A DNA stretch of 64,000 nt from Polaromonas sp. JS666 (GTDB lineage: Bacteria; Pseudomonadota; Gammaproteobacteria; Burkholderiales; Burkholderiaceae_C): NCBI RefSeq assembly GCF_900103405.1, contig NZ_FNHX01000001.1, forward strand, positions 248,001 to 312,000. Direction: 5' to 3'. The stretch's first letter is position 1. Each line of letters opens with the position of its first letter. The notes beneath the pieces are model-generated. The model was not told where the DNA came from. It was given only the letters and a program-made list of their open reading frames with translations, and did no database searches. The position numbers and the translations under genes are program-made. Shown piece by piece: positions 43,062 to 52,337 of the stretch.

Positions 43062-43559
43062 TCAGGCCTGCTTGCGCATGGCAAACACCCGCGCGTCCGA
43101 CAGGTCCGGCACCACGGCAAAACCCAGGCGCTCGTAAATGGCCAGCGCCGGGTCGTTGTCGCGGTAGACGCGCAGCGTGAAGGCGCTGGCGCCGACGGCG
43201 CGCGCGGCCTCGGCCATCAGCAATTCGCACAGCGTGGTCCCCAGGCCCTGGCCGCGTGCCGCGGGCGCCAGGATGATGCGGGCCAGGTGCGCCACGCCGG
43301 GATCGCGCACCCAGAACTGGCCGAAACCCAAGGCCGGGGCGGCCGGGCCGCGGCTCATCACAAAGCTGTTGGCGCCGGGCTCAGCCAGCAGGCGCGAAAG
43401 CCGCGCCGGCTTGAACGGAAACTTCAGCTTGGGACCGGCCCAGCGCGCGCAGCCCTCGGCGTCGCGGACCCAGTCGCCCAGCGCCAGGTAGTCGGCGTCT
43501 TCCGGCGTGCGCAGGCTGGGGGGCAGAAAAGAGGGGGAGGGCGCGGGCCGGGGCTCCAT
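43062..43559 (-). CDS. GNAT N-acetyltransferase
   Basis: The product is 165 residues from the ATG at 43559; an in-frame start at 43613 would add 18 residues of low complexity. The acetyl-CoA motif is ARIILAPAARGQGLGTTLCELLM, followed by LRVYRDNDPALAIYERLGF, the standard GNAT ending. A Pro-rich N terminus precedes WVRDAEGCARWAG. It is RimI/RimJ-like in shape; the substrate is unknown. Confidence 0.88.
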   Translation of the reverse strand: MEPRPAPSPSFLPPSLRTPEDADYLALGDWVRDAEGCARWAGPKLKFPFKPARLSRLLAEPGANSFVMSRGPAAPALGFGQFWVRDPGVAHLARIILAPAARGQGLGTTLCELLMAEAARAVGASAFTLRVYRDNDPALAIYERLGFAVVPDLSDARVFAMRKQA

Positions 43560-43600
43560 ACCGCCATTTTGCGGCAAGCTTTGTGAAATCTGTTCATGAT

Positions 43601-44344
43601 TCAGGCCGGACACTGCAGACTCACCGCCTGCAGCGTCTTGCCGGTTTTGGGGTCAAACACCACGAGGTTGACCTGGCGTTCGTGGCCGGGGGTGGCGGCA
43701 ATGCTGCGAAAGACCAGCTTTTGCGGCGTCGTGCCCTGGGTGGGGTATTCACCCGCCGGGGTGTACTGGCGCACCACAAAATCGTGCTTGAGAAAGGTGC
43801 CGGCGTTTTCGCCGGCCTGCACCTTGGAGTTGTGGCCGTGTTCGGTGATGGTCCAGTAGGCCGCCCACGAAGGCGACAGCTGCCGCTCGGCCACTGGTGT
43901 CACCACGGCTTCGAACTGGTCGGAGCCCAGTTGTGTCAGCACGATGGCCGCGCGCGCCGGCTCCTTGCCGCCGGGCGGCCTGGGTCCCCAGGCGGGCAGG
44001 TCCTTGCCGTTGAGCACGGCTTGCGGGGTGTAGACGCTGCGCAGGCCGTTGCGGGCGGCCACCTCGTGCTGGCGCCGGGTGTAGGCCGGCGCGGCGAAGC
44101 GGTCCACCCAGCCTATGTAATCCCAATAACCGACGTGGAAGGCCTGCACCACCATGCCCGAGCCCTTGAGCGAGGACAGCCATTTGTCGGCGGGCGGGCA
44201 GGAGCTGCAGCCTTCGGAGGTGTAGAGCTCCATCACCGGGGTGACCGCTGGTCCCGATGCGGTGCTGCAGGTGTTTTGTGCCGCGAACACGCCGCAGCTC
44301 AGCGGCAGCAAGGCGGCGGCGATCCAGGGTGTGGGGATGGGCAT
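43601..44344 (-). CDS. DUF1223 family secreted protein with CxxC
   Basis: The product is 247 residues from the ATG at 44344. A signal peptide ends near residue 21 (GVFAAQ). Then comes the family motif VMELYTSEGCSSCPPADKWL, with CSSC, followed by FHVGYWDYIGWVDRFA. The fold is thioredoxin-like by motif, and a redox role in the periplasm is usually presumed but unproven. It stands alone, with its own short gaps on both sides. Confidence 0.85.
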   Translation of the reverse strand: MPIPTPWIAAALLPLSCGVFAAQNTCSTASGPAVTPVMELYTSEGCSSCPPADKWLSSLKGSGMVVQAFHVGYWDYIGWVDRFAAPAYTRRQHEVAARNGLRSVYTPQAVLNGKDLPAWGPRPPGGKEPARAAIVLTQLGSDQFEAVVTPVAERQLSPSWAAYWTITEHGHNSKVQAGENAGTFLKHDFVVRQYTPAGEYPTQGTTPQKLVFRSIAATPGHERQVNLVVFDPKTGKTLQAVSLQCPA

Positions 44345-44441
44345 GGGCGTCTCCAATGGCGTTGGAGCAGGCGCCGCACCCGAAAAGGGCAGGCGGCTGC
44401 TGATGGCCGTTGGTCGCGCGGCGCCGGGCTTTCTTACACCG

Positions 44442-44960
44442 CTATACCAGCGGCATGGTCAGGTGGTCTTTTTGCAGGCCGTTCATGCCGTTGCGCCGTT
44501 CCAGCGTATCTTCCAGTTGACCCACATGGGCCGCCACGCTGTTGTCGATCTGCTCCAGCCGGGCCAGCAAGGCCTGCTGCTGCTGGGCGAAGCGTTCGGC
44601 CAGCACGGTGGCCGCGGCGGCCTCGCGGTGCTGCGCGGCCAGCGCCTGCACCTCCAGGTAGCTGCGCAGTTCGGTGAAGCGCGAGGCCTCGGCCTTGTCG
44701 GCGAGCTCGCGCTGGGTGTTGAGCTCGCGCGAGTACTTGCGGGTTTCCAGCAGGTGGGTGCTTTGTATATAGAGCGTGCTGGCCAGGAAGACCACGGTGG
44801 CGATCACCAGCAGCAACAGCATGAGCAGGCCCAGCGACACCTGCACGGTGGTAAAGCCCAGGCTCAGCATGCTCACGCGCGTGAACTCGTCAAGGTTGAG
44901 GGCGACAAAACCCGACAGGAGCAGGATGCCCACCACCAGCAATATCGTGCGAATTCGCAT
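44442..44960 (-). CDS. LapA-domain (DUF1049) membrane protein
   Basis: The product is 172 residues from the ATG at 44960 with GGAG upstream. Two transmembrane helices (about 5-22 and 40-65) flank NLDEFTRVSMLSLG, typical of LapA/lipopolysaccharide assembly protein A. The C-terminal 100 residues are Glu/Gln/Ala-rich and look coiled-coil (LETRKYSRELNTQRELADKA). LapA-LapB controls LpxC turnover in E. coli; no lapB is adjacent here. The gene is divergent from tex. Confidence 0.82.
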   Translation of the reverse strand: MRIRTILLVVGILLLSGFVALNLDEFTRVSMLSLGFTTVQVSLGLLMLLLLVIATVVFLASTLYIQSTHLLETRKYSRELNTQRELADKAEASRFTELRSYLEVQALAAQHREAAAATVLAERFAQQQQALLARLEQIDNSVAAHVGQLEDTLERRNGMNGLQKDHLTMPLV

Positions 44961-45155
44961 ATCAGTCTCCCCGGAAAAATGTAAGAAATTGCTTTTCAAG
45001 CTCAGGCCATTATGGGAAGGGGCTCCCCGGTTTTCCTGTGGGACAATGCCGACCCTTGGCGTCAGTTTGTGGGTTCGCGAGTAGCGCGCTTGCGGCCACC
45101 CAATCCCGTTTGTCCGTTTCATCCCCTTCAGCCTTTCCAGCCACTTTTTTCCGAT

Positions 45156-47531
45156 ATGCAAAAAATCATCCGCCAGATCGCGGCAGAAATCAAAGTCCAG
45201 GAACACCAGATCAAGGCAGCCGTGGAGCTGCTCGACGGCGGCGCCACCGTTCCCTTTATCGCGCGCTACCGCAAGGAGGCCACCGGCGGGCTGGACGACA
45301 TCCAGCTGCGCGAACTTGAATACCGGCTGGGTTACCTGCGCGAGCTCGAAGAGCGCCGCGAGGCGGTGCTCAAAAGCATCGAAGAGCAGGGCAAGCTCAC
45401 ACCCGAGTTGCGCGCGGCCATTGAATTTGCCGCCACCAAGCAGGACCTGGAAGACCTGTACCTGCCCTTCAAGCCCAAGCGCCGCACCAAGGGCCAGATC
45501 GCGCGTGAGGCCGGCATAGAGCCGCTGGCCGACAAGCTGTTTGCCGACCCCTCGCTGGCGCCGGCCGACGAGGCCGCGGCCTTTGTGAAGGCCGAGAAAA
45601 ACGAAAGCGGCGACGACTTCACCACCGTGCAGGCGGTGCTGGACGGCGTGCGCGACATTCTTTCCGAGCGCTGGGCCGAGGATGCGGGCCTGGTGCAGTC
45701 GCTGCGCAACTGGCTGTGGAGCGAAGGGCTGTTCAGTTCCAAGCTGGTGGCCGGCAAGGACGAGAACAATGCCGACAACAGCAAATTCCGCGACTACTTC
45801 GAGTATGACGAGCCGATTGGCCGCGTGCCTTCGCACCGCGCGCTGGCGGTGTTCCGCGGCCGCACGCTGGAGATCCTGGACGCCAAGCTGCTGCTGCCCG
45901 AGCAGGCCGAGCCGGGCAAACCCAGCATCGCCGAAGGCAAGATCGCGCTGCACCTGGGCTGGAGCCACAAGGCGCGCCCGGCCGACGACCTGATCCGCAA
46001 GGCCGTGGCCTGGACCTGGCGCGTCAAGCTCAGCATGTCGCTGGAGCGCGACCTGTTCACCCGCCTGCGCGAGGAAGCCGAAAAAGTCGCCATCAAGGTG
46101 TTTGCCGACAACCTGCGCGACCTGCTGCTTGCCGCGCCCGCCGGCCCGCGTGTGGTGATGGGCCTGGACCCGGGTATACGCACCGGCGTCAAGGTGGCGG
46201 TGGTCGACGCCACCGGCAAGCTGGTGGAGACCGCCACCGTCTACCCGCACGAGCCGCGCAAGGACTGGGACGGTTCGCTGCACACCCTGGCCAAGCTTTG
46301 CGAAAAACATGGCGTGAACCTGATCGCCATCGGCAACGGCACGGCCAGCCGCGAAACCGACAAGCTCGCCGCCGACCTGATCAAGGGCATGGCCAAGGTG
46401 GAACAGGTCATTGAAAAAGTCGTGGTCAGCGAGGCCGGCGCCTCGGTCTACTCGGCCAGCGAATTTGCCTCGCAGGAAATGCCCGACGTGGACGTGAGCC
46501 TGCGCGGCGCGGCCAGCATCGCGCGCCGCCTGCAGGACCCGCTCGCCGAACTCGTCAAGATTGACCCCAAGTCGATAGGCGTGGGCCAGTACCAGCACGA
46601 CGTGAACCAGAGCGACCTGGCGCGCAGCCTGGACACCGTGGTCGAGGACTGCGTGAACAGCGTGGGCGTGGACCTGAACACCGCCAGCGTGCCTTTGCTG
46701 GCACGCGTCTCGGGCCTGTCGCAAACCGTGGCCAAATCGGTGGTGCGCTGGCGCGACGCCAACGGCGCTTTCGCCTCGCGCGCTGATTTGCTCAAGGTGA
46801 CCGGCCTGGGTGCCAAGACCTTTGAACAGAGCGCGGGCTTTTTGCGCCTGCGCACCAGCAGCAACCCGCTGGACATGACGGGTGTGCACCCCGAAACCTA
46901 CCCGGTGGTCGAAAAAATCATGGCCCACACCGGCAGGCCGGTGGCCGAACTCATGGGCCGGGCTGAGATGCTCAAGACCCTGAAGCCCGAGTTGTTCGCG
47001 AACGAGCAGTTCGGCGTGATCACCGTCAAGGACATCCTGACCGAACTCGAAAAACCCGGCCGCGACCCGCGCCCCGACTTCAAGGTGGCGCGCTTTAACG
47101 AGGGCGTGGAAGACATCAAGGACCTCAAGGAAGGCATGACGCTGGAAGGCACGGTCAGCAACGTCGCAGCTTTTGGCGCCTTTGTCGATATCGGCGTGCA
47201 CCAGGACGGCCTGGTCCATGTGAGCCAGCTCGCCAACAAGTTCGTCAATGACGCGCGCGAGGTCGTCAAGACCGGCGACATCGTCAAAGTGCGCGTGACC
47301 GAGGTCGACGTGGCGCGCAAGCGCATAGGCCTGACCATGAAGCTGGACGCCGCGCCGGCGCGCAGGGACGGCCCGCGCGACAATCGCTTTGAAAGCGCGC
47401 GGCCCGGCGGGCAGGGCCGTGGCGGCAATTACGGTGGCAATTACGGCGGCGGGCGCAGCGGCGCGTCGCAACCGGCGGCCGCCACGGCCATGGAATCGGC
47501 CTTCAGCAAGCTGGCGGCGCTCAAGAAATAG
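45156..47531 (+). CDS. tex: Tex-family transcription accessory RNA-binding protein
   Basis: The product is 791 residues from the ATG at 45156. The Tex N domain ([21 protein letters not shown]) is followed by a YqgF/RNase H-like domain ([19 protein letters not shown]) near 335-430, helix-hairpin-helix repeats (near 500-560) and an S1 RNA-binding domain ([22 protein letters not shown]) near 660-735. The last 55 residues are Gly/Arg-rich ([14 protein letters not shown]). Members bind RNA and affect transcription and toxin expression. The upstream ribosome site is poor. Confidence 0.95.
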   Translation: MQKIIRQIAAEIKVQEHQIKAAVELLDGGATVPFIARYRKEATGGLDDIQLRELEYRLGYLRELEERREAVLKSIEEQGKLTPELRAAIEFAATKQDLEDLYLPFKPKRRTKGQIAREAGIEPLADKLFADPSLAPADEAAAFVKAEKNESGDDFTTVQAVLDGVRDILSERWAEDAGLVQSLRNWLWSEGLFSSKLVAGKDENNADNSKFRDYFEYDEPIGRVPSHRALAVFRGRTLEILDAKLLLPEQAEPGKPSIAEGKIALHLGWSHKARPADDLIRKAVAWTWRVKLSMSLERDLFTRLREEAEKVAIKVFADNLRDLLLAAPAGPRVVMGLDPGIRTGVKVAVVDATGKLVETATVYPHEPRKDWDGSLHTLAKLCEKHGVNLIAIGNGTASRETDKLAADLIKGMAKVEQVIEKVVVSEAGASVYSASEFASQEMPDVDVSLRGAASIARRLQDPLAELVKIDPKSIGVGQYQHDVNQSDLARSLDTVVEDCVNSVGVDLNTASVPLLARVSGLSQTVAKSVVRWRDANGAFASRADLLKVTGLGAKTFEQSAGFLRLRTSSNPLDMTGVHPETYPVVEKIMAHTGRPVAELMGRAEMLKTLKPELFANEQFGVITVKDILTELEKPGRDPRPDFKVARFNEGVEDIKDLKEGMTLEGTVSNVAAFGAFVDIGVHQDGLVHVSQLANKFVNDAREVVKTGDIVKVRVTEVDVARKRIGLTMKLDAAPARRDGPRDNRFESARPGGQGRGGNYGGNYGGGRSGASQPAAATAMESAFSKLAALKK

Positions 47532-47619
47532 GCGGGCAGGGCGCGGCCGTCCCGCAAAGGACAGCCGCGCATCCACGCCTGGTGCTCCAATACGCCTGCA
47601 GCCCTACCGACCCTCTTCC

Positions 47620-48705
47620 ATGAAAGCCCTTCGCATCTACGCCGGCCCCAAGGCGCGCCGGCACATTGAACAAAACGGCTTGCAGGCCAAGGACATCGGC
47701 GTGGTGCCGGGCGCGGCCGGCGGCCCCAAGGGCCTGATCCTGGGCGCGCTGGACCGCTTTATCTTTGGCGAGTGGCTGGCGCAGACCGACCATCCGGTGC
47801 ACCTGGTGGGCGCCTCGATAGGCGCCTGGCGCATGGCCACGGCTTGCCTCAAGGATCCGGCGGCAGGTTTCTTGCGGCTGGAAGACGACTACATCCACCA
47901 GCATTACGAACTGCAGCCCGGCCAGAAGCGCCCGACCGCGGACAGGGTGAGCGAGCAGTTCGGCGAGAGCCTCAAGGCGTTTTACGGCGGCCGTGTGCAC
48001 GAAGTGCTGCAACACCCGCGCTACAAGCTGCACATCGTGACCTCGCGCGGGCGCCACATGCTGGGCCGTGAGCACAAGCTGGCCACGCCGCTGGGCTACC
48101 TGGGCGCCTTTTTGACCAACAGCCTGCACCGCAAGGCCATGGGCGCCTGGTTGGAGCGCGTGGTGTTTTCCACGCCCGGTGTGAAACTGCCTTTCGCCAC
48201 CGGCGACTACCGCACGCGCCAGGTCGACCTCAGCGAGGACAACTTCCAGCCCGCGCTGCAGGCCAGCTGCTCGATTCCCTTTGTGCTGCGTTCGGTGCAC
48301 AACGTGCCGGGCGGGCCGCCCGGCGCTTACTGGGATGGCGGCATCACCGATTACCACCTGCACCTGAACTACGGCGCCAAGGATGCGGCGGGCGGCGCGT
48401 GCTTGGTGCTGTATCCGCACTTCCAGAAATCGGTGGTGCCCGGCTGGCTGGACAAAGGCCTCAAGTGGCGCCACAAGGCCACCCACTTCCTGGACAACAT
48501 GGTGTTGTTGGCGCCCGACCCGGACTGGGTCAAAACCCTGCCCAATGCCAAGCTGCCCGACCGCCAGGACTTTGTGCGCTACGGGCCGGATATGCAGGCC
48601 AGAGTGAAGGCCTGGAGCGCGGCCACCGCGGCCAGCGCGCAGCTGGCCGAGGAATGGCAGGAATGGCTGGCGCGGCCCGACCTGGGACAGCTGGGCGCGC
48701 TTTGA
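47620..48705 (+). CDS. Patatin-like phospholipase
   Basis: The product is 361 residues from the ATG at 47620. The glycine-rich oxyanion loop GAAGGPKGLILGALD is near residue 30, the nucleophile is in VGASIGAWRMA near 68, and the dyad Asp is in YWDGGITDYH near 245. This gives the Ser-Asp dyad expected for patatins, with the motif written GxSxG. It probably hydrolyses a lipid ester in the cytoplasm; no signal peptide is seen. It is convergent with the porin gene, 6 bases between stops. Confidence 0.85.
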   Translation: MKALRIYAGPKARRHIEQNGLQAKDIGVVPGAAGGPKGLILGALDRFIFGEWLAQTDHPVHLVGASIGAWRMATACLKDPAAGFLRLEDDYIHQHYELQPGQKRPTADRVSEQFGESLKAFYGGRVHEVLQHPRYKLHIVTSRGRHMLGREHKLATPLGYLGAFLTNSLHRKAMGAWLERVVFSTPGVKLPFATGDYRTRQVDLSEDNFQPALQASCSIPFVLRSVHNVPGGPPGAYWDGGITDYHLHLNYGAKDAAGGACLVLYPHFQKSVVPGWLDKGLKWRHKATHFLDNMVLLAPDPDWVKTLPNAKLPDRQDFVRYGPDMQARVKAWSAATAASAQLAEEWQEWLARPDLGQLGAL

Positions 48706-48711
48706 TCCTGC

Positions 48712-49818
48712 TTAGAACATATGCGCGATACCCGCGTACACCGATTTCGGGCTTTGGCCGACGGCCGAGAGCGCCAGGCCTGGCGAGCTGCCGCCGCCGC
48801 CGCTGATGGTGTAGCCAGCCGCTGCCTGGTTGCTGATCCTGGTCGCGCCGCCGTAAATCGTGGTGCGCTTGGACAGCGGGTAGTCGTAGCGCACGCCAAT
48901 GGCCTTGGAGTCCGAATTCGCCGTGGTCTTGTTTTTGAGCTGGCCGTAGGTGGCGATCAGCTTGCCGACGCCCACGGGGGCCGAGGCGCCGATCTGGTAA
49001 GCGTCGAGGGAGGGCGCGCCGGCCATGTCGCCGCGGCGGCGCACAAAAATGGCCGAAGGCTTGATCGCCCCGAAATCGTAGGACGCCGCCAGGACTGTGT
49101 ACTTGTCGGTGTTGCCGACCAGGTAAATGGTTTTTTCCGTCATGTAGCTCGCTTGCGCCGACAGCGTGCTGCTGCTATAGCCGGCGGCGATGTTGAGCGT
49201 GTTGCCGGTGGATTTGGGCTGGCCGCCCGCGCCGTTCGATTCACCGAAGGCGTAGAACAGATTGGCCTTGAAGCCGCCCCAGGTCGGCGTGGTGTACTGG
49301 ATGGAGTTGTCGCGGCGCGTGGTGGCATCGGCCAGCGAGCCGCCGTTGATGCCCACGCCGGGGCCGGCATAGTAATTCAAGGCGCCCGACATGGTGAACC
49401 CGGCCGGGTCAAAAGCCGCCATGGTGCCGAAGTGCGGCGTGTATTGCCGGCCTATGTTGACGGCGCCGAAGTCGCCGCTCAGCCCCACCGTCGCCAGGCG
49501 CTGGAACATATAGGCGGCGCCCGTCGGGACGGTGCTGGTCGGGATGGTGGCGGTGCCGGTGCTGGCGCCCGTGTCCATCAAGATGCCGGCTTCCAGGACG
49601 AAGTTCGCCTTCAGGCCGCTGCCCAGGTCTTCCGTGCCGCGAAAGCCGAAGCGCGAGCCCATGGCGCCGCCGCTGGAGATGCGCGTCACCGTGCCGTTGC
49701 CTGCGGAGGCCAGCTCGAGGTAGGAATCGAGCGCGCCATACACCGTGACGGAGCTCTGGGCTTGCACCGCGCAGCTGGCGGCCGACAGCACCGAAAGTGC
49801 GAACAATTGGGTCTTCAT
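48712..49818 (-). CDS. Gram-negative porin (Burkholderiales general porin)
   Basis: The product is 368 residues. A signal peptide ends at VQAQ (near residue 21), then SSVTVYGALDSYLELA, the standard opening of this porin family, FGFRGTEDLGSGLKANFVLE and a terminal aromatic residue (YAGIAHMF) needed for outer-membrane insertion. It forms a trimeric diffusion pore. The upstream region contains an inverted repeat next to a candidate promoter, so expression is likely regulated. Confidence 0.95.
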   Translation of the reverse strand: MKTQLFALSVLSAASCAVQAQSSVTVYGALDSYLELASAGNGTVTRISSGGAMGSRFGFRGTEDLGSGLKANFVLEAGILMDTGASTGTATIPTSTVPTGAAYMFQRLATVGLSGDFGAVNIGRQYTPHFGTMAAFDPAGFTMSGALNYYAGPGVGINGGSLADATTRRDNSIQYTTPTWGGFKANLFYAFGESNGAGGQPKSTGNTLNIAAGYSSSTLSAQASYMTEKTIYLVGNTDKYTVLAASYDFGAIKPSAIFVRRRGDMAGAPSLDAYQIGASAPVGVGKLIATYGQLKNKTTANSDSKAIGVRYDYPLSKRTTIYGGATRISNQAAAGYTISGGGGSSPGLALSAVGQSPKSVYAGIAHMF

Positions 49819-49976
49819 GATGTCTCCTGATGTTGTTGATCTGGCGTGCTCAGCGACCTGGCGCCCCCGCAGGGCCGTGCGCCAGCAACCCGCCAGCGGC
49901 CGGTTGCGCGGAAATCGTTAACCACAACCCGAAGCGTAACGGGATTTTGGTTATAAATAATAAGTAAATAGACTCT

Positions 49977-50014
49977 TGCCAAGTCGCCCGTTTATGGTTA
50001 TGAAACGTAACCAT
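49977..50014 (-). promoter_or_regulatory. Porin promoter region with inverted-repeat operator candidate
   Basis: ATGGTTA (49994-50000) and TAACCAT (50008-50014) form a perfect 7-base inverted repeat with a 7-base spacer. On the minus strand TTGGCA (49977-49982), close to a -35 hexamer, lies immediately downstream of it, and an AT-rich stretch (49950-49975) follows toward the porin. The position just upstream of -35 would suit an activator. No regulator was identified. Confidence 0.4.
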
Positions 50015-50073
50015 ATTCCGGATTTTCCGCTCCTCGTCGGTTTCATCGCGAGGCGTGCCGGCCGGGCAGGCCG

Positions 50074-51210
50074 CTAGAGCGAGGCCGCCAGCATCTCTTC
50101 GTATTCGCCGGCGCTGGCAATGCGTGGGTTGGTCTTGTGGCAGTGGTCGGCCAGCGCGCCGGTGATGATCTGCCCGAACTGCCCGCGCTCAACACCCATG
50201 GCCGCCAGCCCGGTTGGCAGGCCCAGCCGGGCGTTCATGTCGCGTATCGCCTCGGCGATGTCGCCGCCCGAGGCCAGGCCCATGGCGCGGGCCATGCGGT
50301 CCAGGCGCTTGTCTTTTTGCACCGACTCGGCCCCGGCGTTAAAACGCACCACGGCCGGCAGGAACATCGCGTTCAGCGTGCCGTGGTGCAGGCGCGGGTC
50401 CACGCCGCCCAGGCTGTGGCTTAAGGAGTGAACGCAGCCCAGGCCTTTCTGGAAGGCCATGGCGCCCTGCATCGATGCGCTCATCAGGTTGAAGCGCGCT
50501 TCGCGGTCGCTGCCGTCGCGCGTGGCGCGCTCGATGTGCGCCCAGCCGCGCTCCAGGCCGTCCAGCGCAATGCCGTCGGCCGGCGGGTTGAAGGCGGCCG
50601 ACATAAAGGTTTCCATGCAATGCGCGATGGCGTCCATGCCGGTGGCGGCCGTCAGTTTGGCGGGCAGGCCCAGCGTGAGCTCGGGGTCGCAAATCGCAGT
50701 CTTGGGCACCAGGTGCCAGGAATGGAAACCCAGCTTGCGGTGGTCGTCGACGATGATGATGGCGCCGCGCGCGACTTCGCTGCCGGTGCCGCTGGTGGTG
50801 GGCACGGCGATCAGCGGCGCGGCACGGTCGGTAATCTTGAGGGAACCGCCTTCTATGGTGGCGTAGGTGGTGAGCGGGCCTTCATGCGTGGCGGCAATCG
50901 CCACACCCTTGGCGCAGTCGATGGCCGAGCCGCCGCCCACGGCGACCAGGCCGTCGCAGCCGCTGGCCTTGTAGAGCTCGGCGGCGGCACGCACCGCGGC
51001 CTCGGTTGGGTTGGAAGGTGTCTGGTCGAACACCGTGACCTGCAGGCCGGGCAGGGCGTCCAGCGCTTTTTGCAAAATGCCGGCCGCCTTGACGCCGGGG
51101 TCGGTCACGATCAGCGGGCGTGTGATGCCCACGCGTTCGCATTCCTGCTTGAGCAGCTTCACGGCGCCGAACTCGAACTGGATCTGGGTGACGTAATAAA
51201 TGAAGGCCAT
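50074..51210 (-). CDS. Iron-containing alcohol dehydrogenase
   Basis: The product is 378 residues. The NAD site GLVAVGGGSAIDCAKGVA lies near residues 86-103 and GTGSEVARGAII near 140. The metal ligands are in GMDAIAHCMET, GCVHSLSHSLGG and HHGTLNA, the classical Asp-His-His-His pattern of this family. It oxidises an alcohol or reduces an aldehyde with NAD; the closest functional types are 4-hydroxybutyrate or maleylacetate-type enzymes, which I cannot separate. The start ATG is at 51210. Confidence 0.92.
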   Translation of the reverse strand: MAFIYYVTQIQFEFGAVKLLKQECERVGITRPLIVTDPGVKAAGILQKALDALPGLQVTVFDQTPSNPTEAAVRAAAELYKASGCDGLVAVGGGSAIDCAKGVAIAATHEGPLTTYATIEGGSLKITDRAAPLIAVPTTSGTGSEVARGAIIIVDDHRKLGFHSWHLVPKTAICDPELTLGLPAKLTAATGMDAIAHCMETFMSAAFNPPADGIALDGLERGWAHIERATRDGSDREARFNLMSASMQGAMAFQKGLGCVHSLSHSLGGVDPRLHHGTLNAMFLPAVVRFNAGAESVQKDKRLDRMARAMGLASGGDIAEAIRDMNARLGLPTGLAAMGVERGQFGQIITGALADHCHKTNPRIASAGEYEEMLAASL

Positions 51211-51367
51211 GCGGGCTGTCTTTCTGCGTTGTACGATGTGGGGCTATGCGGGTCCTTGCGCTGACTTTAATGGCTTTCAAGGCCTTCTGCCTGGATACCC
51301 CGCACACCGACTCCTATTCCCGTCACCTGGGTGATAGCGCCCGCGCCGCCGCCCCACGCCTTCACTG

Positions 51368-52324
51368 ATGCCGCCGAATCCGCAAACCCTGTTGACCCCC
51401 GCCATGCGCGACGTGCTGAGCCGCATCGCGCGCGCCAATCGCCCGGCCTTTCACACCCTGACGCCCGACCAGGCGCGCGCCGCCTACGCGGCCGGCGCTG
51501 GCGTGCTCGAGATCCCCAAACCGGCGCTGGCCCGGGTGGAGGATTTACAGATCCCCGCGCGCGACGGCGAGCTGCTGGGCGCGCGGCTGTACGCGCCGTC
51601 GGACCAGGCGCTGCCGGTGCTGCTGTTTTTCCACGGCGGTGGTTTCACGGTGGGCAGCGTCGCCACGCACGACATCCTGTGCCGCCAATTGAGCCTGCTG
51701 GCCGGCATTGCCGTGGTCTCGCTGGACTACCGCCTGGCGCCCGCGCACAAATTCCCGACAGCGGCCAACGACGCTTGGGATGCATTGCCGTGGCTGGCCG
51801 CCAACGCCGCTTCGCGGGGACTGGATGCGTCGCGCCTGGCCGTGGGCGGCGACAGTGCGGGCGGCACGCTGGCCGCCATGTGCGCGGTCCTGGCGCGCGA
51901 CGCCGGCCTGCCGCTGGCCCTGCAACTCCTGATTTACCCGGGCTGCACTGCCCACCAGGACACGGCGTCGCACAAGACCTTTGCCGAGGGTTTTGTGCTC
52001 AGCGAAGCCGACATCAGCTGGTTCTTCAGCCAGTATGTGCACGGCCCGGCGGACCGTGATGACTGGCGTTTTGCGCCGCTGAACGCGCCCGACGTGGACG
52101 GCGTGGCGCCGGCCTGGGTGGGATTGGCCGAATGCGACCCACTGGTGGACGAGGGCGTGATGTATGCCGACAAGCTGCGCGCGGCCGGCGTGGCGGTGGA
52201 TCTGGAGATTTACCGCGGCGTGACCCATGAATTCATCAAGATGGGCCGCATCATTCCCGAGGCCAGGCGCGCCCATGCCGATGCGGCGGCCGCGCTGCGC
52301 GGTGCCTTCGGGCTGGACGGATAA
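51368..52324 (+). CDS. Alpha/beta-hydrolase, hormone-sensitive lipase family
   Basis: The product is 318 residues. The oxyanion motif LLFFHGGGFTVGS (HGGG near residue 88), the nucleophile GGDSAGGTLAAM with Ser near 162, Asp in AECDPLVDEG near 257 and His in GVTHEFIKMG near 287 complete the HSL triad. It acts on short-chain esters. The fusion gene follows 13 bases downstream, so the two may form an operon. Confidence 0.93.
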   Translation: MPPNPQTLLTPAMRDVLSRIARANRPAFHTLTPDQARAAYAAGAGVLEIPKPALARVEDLQIPARDGELLGARLYAPSDQALPVLLFFHGGGFTVGSVATHDILCRQLSLLAGIAVVSLDYRLAPAHKFPTAANDAWDALPWLAANAASRGLDASRLAVGGDSAGGTLAAMCAVLARDAGLPLALQLLIYPGCTAHQDTASHKTFAEGFVLSEADISWFFSQYVHGPADRDDWRFAPLNAPDVDGVAPAWVGLAECDPLVDEGVMYADKLRAAGVAVDLEIYRGVTHEFIKMGRIIPEARRAHADAAAALRGAFGLDG

Positions 52325-52337
52325 GGAGACGAAACGG

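Noticed and set aside
44961..47576. Minus-strand open frame running through the whole of tex in front of the LapA gene
   Set aside because: The extension is antisense to tex. Only the last 172 residues, from the ATG at 44960 with its ribosome site, look like a protein.
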